The notes below the pieces were generated by a model. It searched no databases. It had not been told where the DNA came from and was given only the letters and a program-made list of their open reading frames with translations. From Pusillimonas sp. T2 (lineage in GTDB: Bacteria; Pseudomonadota; Gammaproteobacteria; Burkholderiales; Burkholderiaceae_B), in assembly GCF_002236805.1 (NCBI RefSeq), contig NZ_NIQA01000001.1:434001-498000 (forward strand): a stretch of DNA of 64,000 nt. The letters run 5' to 3'. The translations under genes were made by a program, and so were the position numbers. Positions within the stretch are counted from its first letter, which is position 1, and every line of letters starts with the position of its first letter. Positions 62,809-64,000 of this stretch are shown one piece after another.

Positions 62809-63612
62809 ATGCCGAGCCCAATTGATATGCAGACGTCTCGCACTGTCCCATTGTTTGACCTGAACATCCAGGCCGTTAAATTCGATGCCGCATGCGACAT
62901 GCTCACCCACGATGCCGAAAATAAAGGCACATCGGCACGCGTTGTCGTAACCCCAAATGTCGATCACATTGTTCGGCTTGAACGCAGGCCAGACCTGAAG
63001 GCCTTGTACAAACAGGCAGACTATATTTTTGCCGACGGCATGCCCATTGTATGGGCCAGCCGTTTACTCAAGCGCCCGCTACCCGAACGGGTAACTGGCG
63101 CTGATCTATTCGTTTCGATGTGCAAAGCGGCGGTTGAAAAACAATGGAAAGTCGCCCTGCTTGGCGGTCGCCCAGGTTCAGAAAATGAGTTGCTTGCTCA
63201 CTTTCAGCATACGTTCCCCGGCTTGGATATTGAAATTATTGCGCCGTCGATGCAGTTTGATCCCCTGGGCCCAGAAGGCGCTCAGGCCGCACAACATATT
63301 GCCGCACGCGAACCGAATTTAATATTCGTTTGCCTCGGTCTGCCCAAACAAGAAATCTGGGCGCTGCACTATGCCTCGCAACTGCCAGGTGGCGTACTCA
63401 TGTGCGTTGGAGCGGCCATGGAATTTGCTCTGGGGCAGAAACCCAGAGCACCGCTGATATTTCAGAAAGCCGGCTTTGAATGGCTATGGCGGCTATTATC
63501 AGACCCAAAACATTTATGGCGTCGTTACTTGGTAGACGACCCGTACTTTTTGGCTATTTGCTGGAAAGAGTGGCGTTGCCAACGCATCAAAAACAGAAAC
63601 GTCGGCACATGA
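62809..63612 (+). CDS. WecG/TagA/CpsF-family glycosyltransferase (GT26)
   Basis: Glycosyltransferase of 267 aa that adds a sugar, often an N-acetyl-mannosamine derivative, to a lipid-linked intermediate. VVTPNVDHIVRL, ADGMPIVWASRLL, RVTGADLF and VCLGLPKQEIWA follow the family order, and the C-terminal FEWLWRLLSDPKHLWRRYL is characteristic. Together with the polyprenyl-phosphate sugar transferase at the window's end it points to an exopolysaccharide locus beyond the cellulose operon. Confidence 0.92.
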   Translation: MPSPIDMQTSRTVPLFDLNIQAVKFDAACDMLTHDAENKGTSARVVVTPNVDHIVRLERRPDLKALYKQADYIFADGMPIVWASRLLKRPLPERVTGADLFVSMCKAAVEKQWKVALLGGRPGSENELLAHFQHTFPGLDIEIIAPSMQFDPLGPEGAQAAQHIAAREPNLIFVCLGLPKQEIWALHYASQLPGGVLMCVGAAMEFALGQKPRAPLIFQKAGFEWLWRLLSDPKHLWRRYLVDDPYFLAICWKEWRCQRIKNRNVGT

Positions 63613-63686
63613 AGCCGCTGTCTCAATTTATCTGTCTGAGCGGCACTTGGCTAATGTCACTGAGCGCGGCATTGAACACCGCCTAA
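63609..63686 (+). CDS. Tiny ORF coupled to the WecG-type gene
   Basis: ORF of 25 aa starting within the WecG stop (ATGA). It is hydrophobic after a short MKPLSQ start and resembles a signal peptide ending in a small-residue NTA. It could be a very small membrane protein or the leftover start of a lost secreted protein gene. Only its overlap with the preceding gene supports it. Confidence 0.25.
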   Translation: MKPLSQFICLSGTWLMSLSAALNTA

Positions 63687-63687
63687 A

Positions 63688-64000
63688 TTAATAAGCGTTG
63701 CGATCCCAAAATATCATCAGCGCGGTTCGAAACAATATTTTTATATCCATCCAGAGCGACCAATGCGTAATGTAATAGCGGTCGTACTGCACCCGGCGCT
63801 CCATCTTTTCAAGGGTGTCGGTCTCACCACGTAAGCCATTGACCTGGGCCCAGCCGGTGATGCCAGGCTTCACGGTATGGCGCAGCATATAACCACGAAT
63901 TTTCTGTCGATAAAACTCGTTGTGTGACTCTGCATGGGGACGCGGGCCCACCACACTCATCGACCCCTGCAATACATTCAACAACTGCGGCAGCTCATCG
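63688..64000 (-). CDS. Polyprenyl-phosphate sugar-1-phosphate transferase, C-terminal part
   Basis: Bacterial sugar transferase (WcaJ/PssY type), open to the window's end; 103 C-terminal residues are visible. DELPQLLNVLQGSMSVVGPRPH-type active-site segment, then KPGITGWAQVNGLRGET and a final WMDIKILFRTALMIFW are diagnostic. It starts exopolysaccharide repeat units by moving glucose- or galactose-1-phosphate onto undecaprenyl phosphate. The N-terminal part lies outside the window. It is convergent to the WecG-type gene. Confidence 0.9.
   Translation of the reverse strand, partial: DELPQLLNVLQGSMSVVGPRPHAESHNEFYRQKIRGYMLRHTVKPGITGWAQVNGLRGETDTLEKMERRVQYDRYYITHWSLWMDIKILFRTALMIFWDRNAY

Noticed and set aside
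1-64000. CRISPR arrays, insertion sequences, prophage or integrase genes
   Set aside because: No regularly spaced repeats, transposase or phage proteins were found on either strand.

Overview
This window looks like a chromosomal segment of a betaproteobacterium of the order Burkholderiales, most likely the Alcaligenaceae (Bordetella/Achromobacter/Pusillimonas-like). The basis is the set of protein families: an fds-type NAD-linked formate dehydrogenase, a NaxD/LgmB-like deacetylase, an orphan branched-chain-type binding protein, and the methyltransferase-rnhA / gloB-mltD block. The DNA is moderately GC-rich throughout. I see no tRNA, rRNA, insertion sequence, prophage or CRISPR array. Taxonomy and all homology calls come from reading the sequence; no database was searched.

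Region 1 (1-12.4 kb): the 3' part of an fdsBA-fdhD-fdsD formate dehydrogenase operon. It is followed by a universal stress protein, a DUF442 phosphatase-like protein, and a trio (GT2 glycosyltransferase, GtrA-type flippase, YdjC-like deacetylase) resembling lipid A hexosamine-modification genes. Next comes a compact nitric-oxide-response operon (group III truncated haemoglobin, nnrS, nsrR) whose promoter overlaps a good match to an NsrR operator, and then serA.

Region 2 (12.4-28.7 kb): housekeeping genes (dnaQ, rnhA, a methyltransferase, gloB, mltD, fabI, trhO, an aromatic aminotransferase, terC). An RND efflux pair sits between rnhA and dnaQ. A 65-residue ORF lies behind an excellent sigma-54 promoter match.

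Region 3 (28.7-42.3 kb): an accessory oxidative-metabolism cluster. It contains a RutB-like hydrolase, an SfnG/RutA-like flavin monooxygenase, a flavin reductase, an AraC regulator, a second RND pump, a PhzS-like FAD monooxygenase, an orphan ABC binding protein and a second flavin reductase. The substrate is unknown. Two intergenic regions carry striking inverted repeats. A Pit phosphate transporter and a DTW-domain protein close the region.

Region 4 (42.5-64.0 kb): the most notable part, a roughly 19-kb cellulose locus reading bcsQ1-bcsA-bcsB1-(381-bp gap)-bcsD-bcsP-bcsQ2-bcsB2-bcsZ-bcsC, followed by a wss/alg-type acetylation module (SGNH enzyme, AlgF-like, AlgI-like MBOAT, AlgJ-like). It combines traits of class I operons (BcsD), an acetylation module as in wss operons, and a BcsP carrying a BcsR-like N-terminal motif. 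It has two copies each of bcsQ and bcsB but only one bcsA. Downstream are a secreted NodB-type deacetylase, a WecG/TagA glycosyltransferase and, on the opposite strand, the end of a polyprenyl-phosphate sugar transferase, suggesting the start of a second exopolysaccharide locus.
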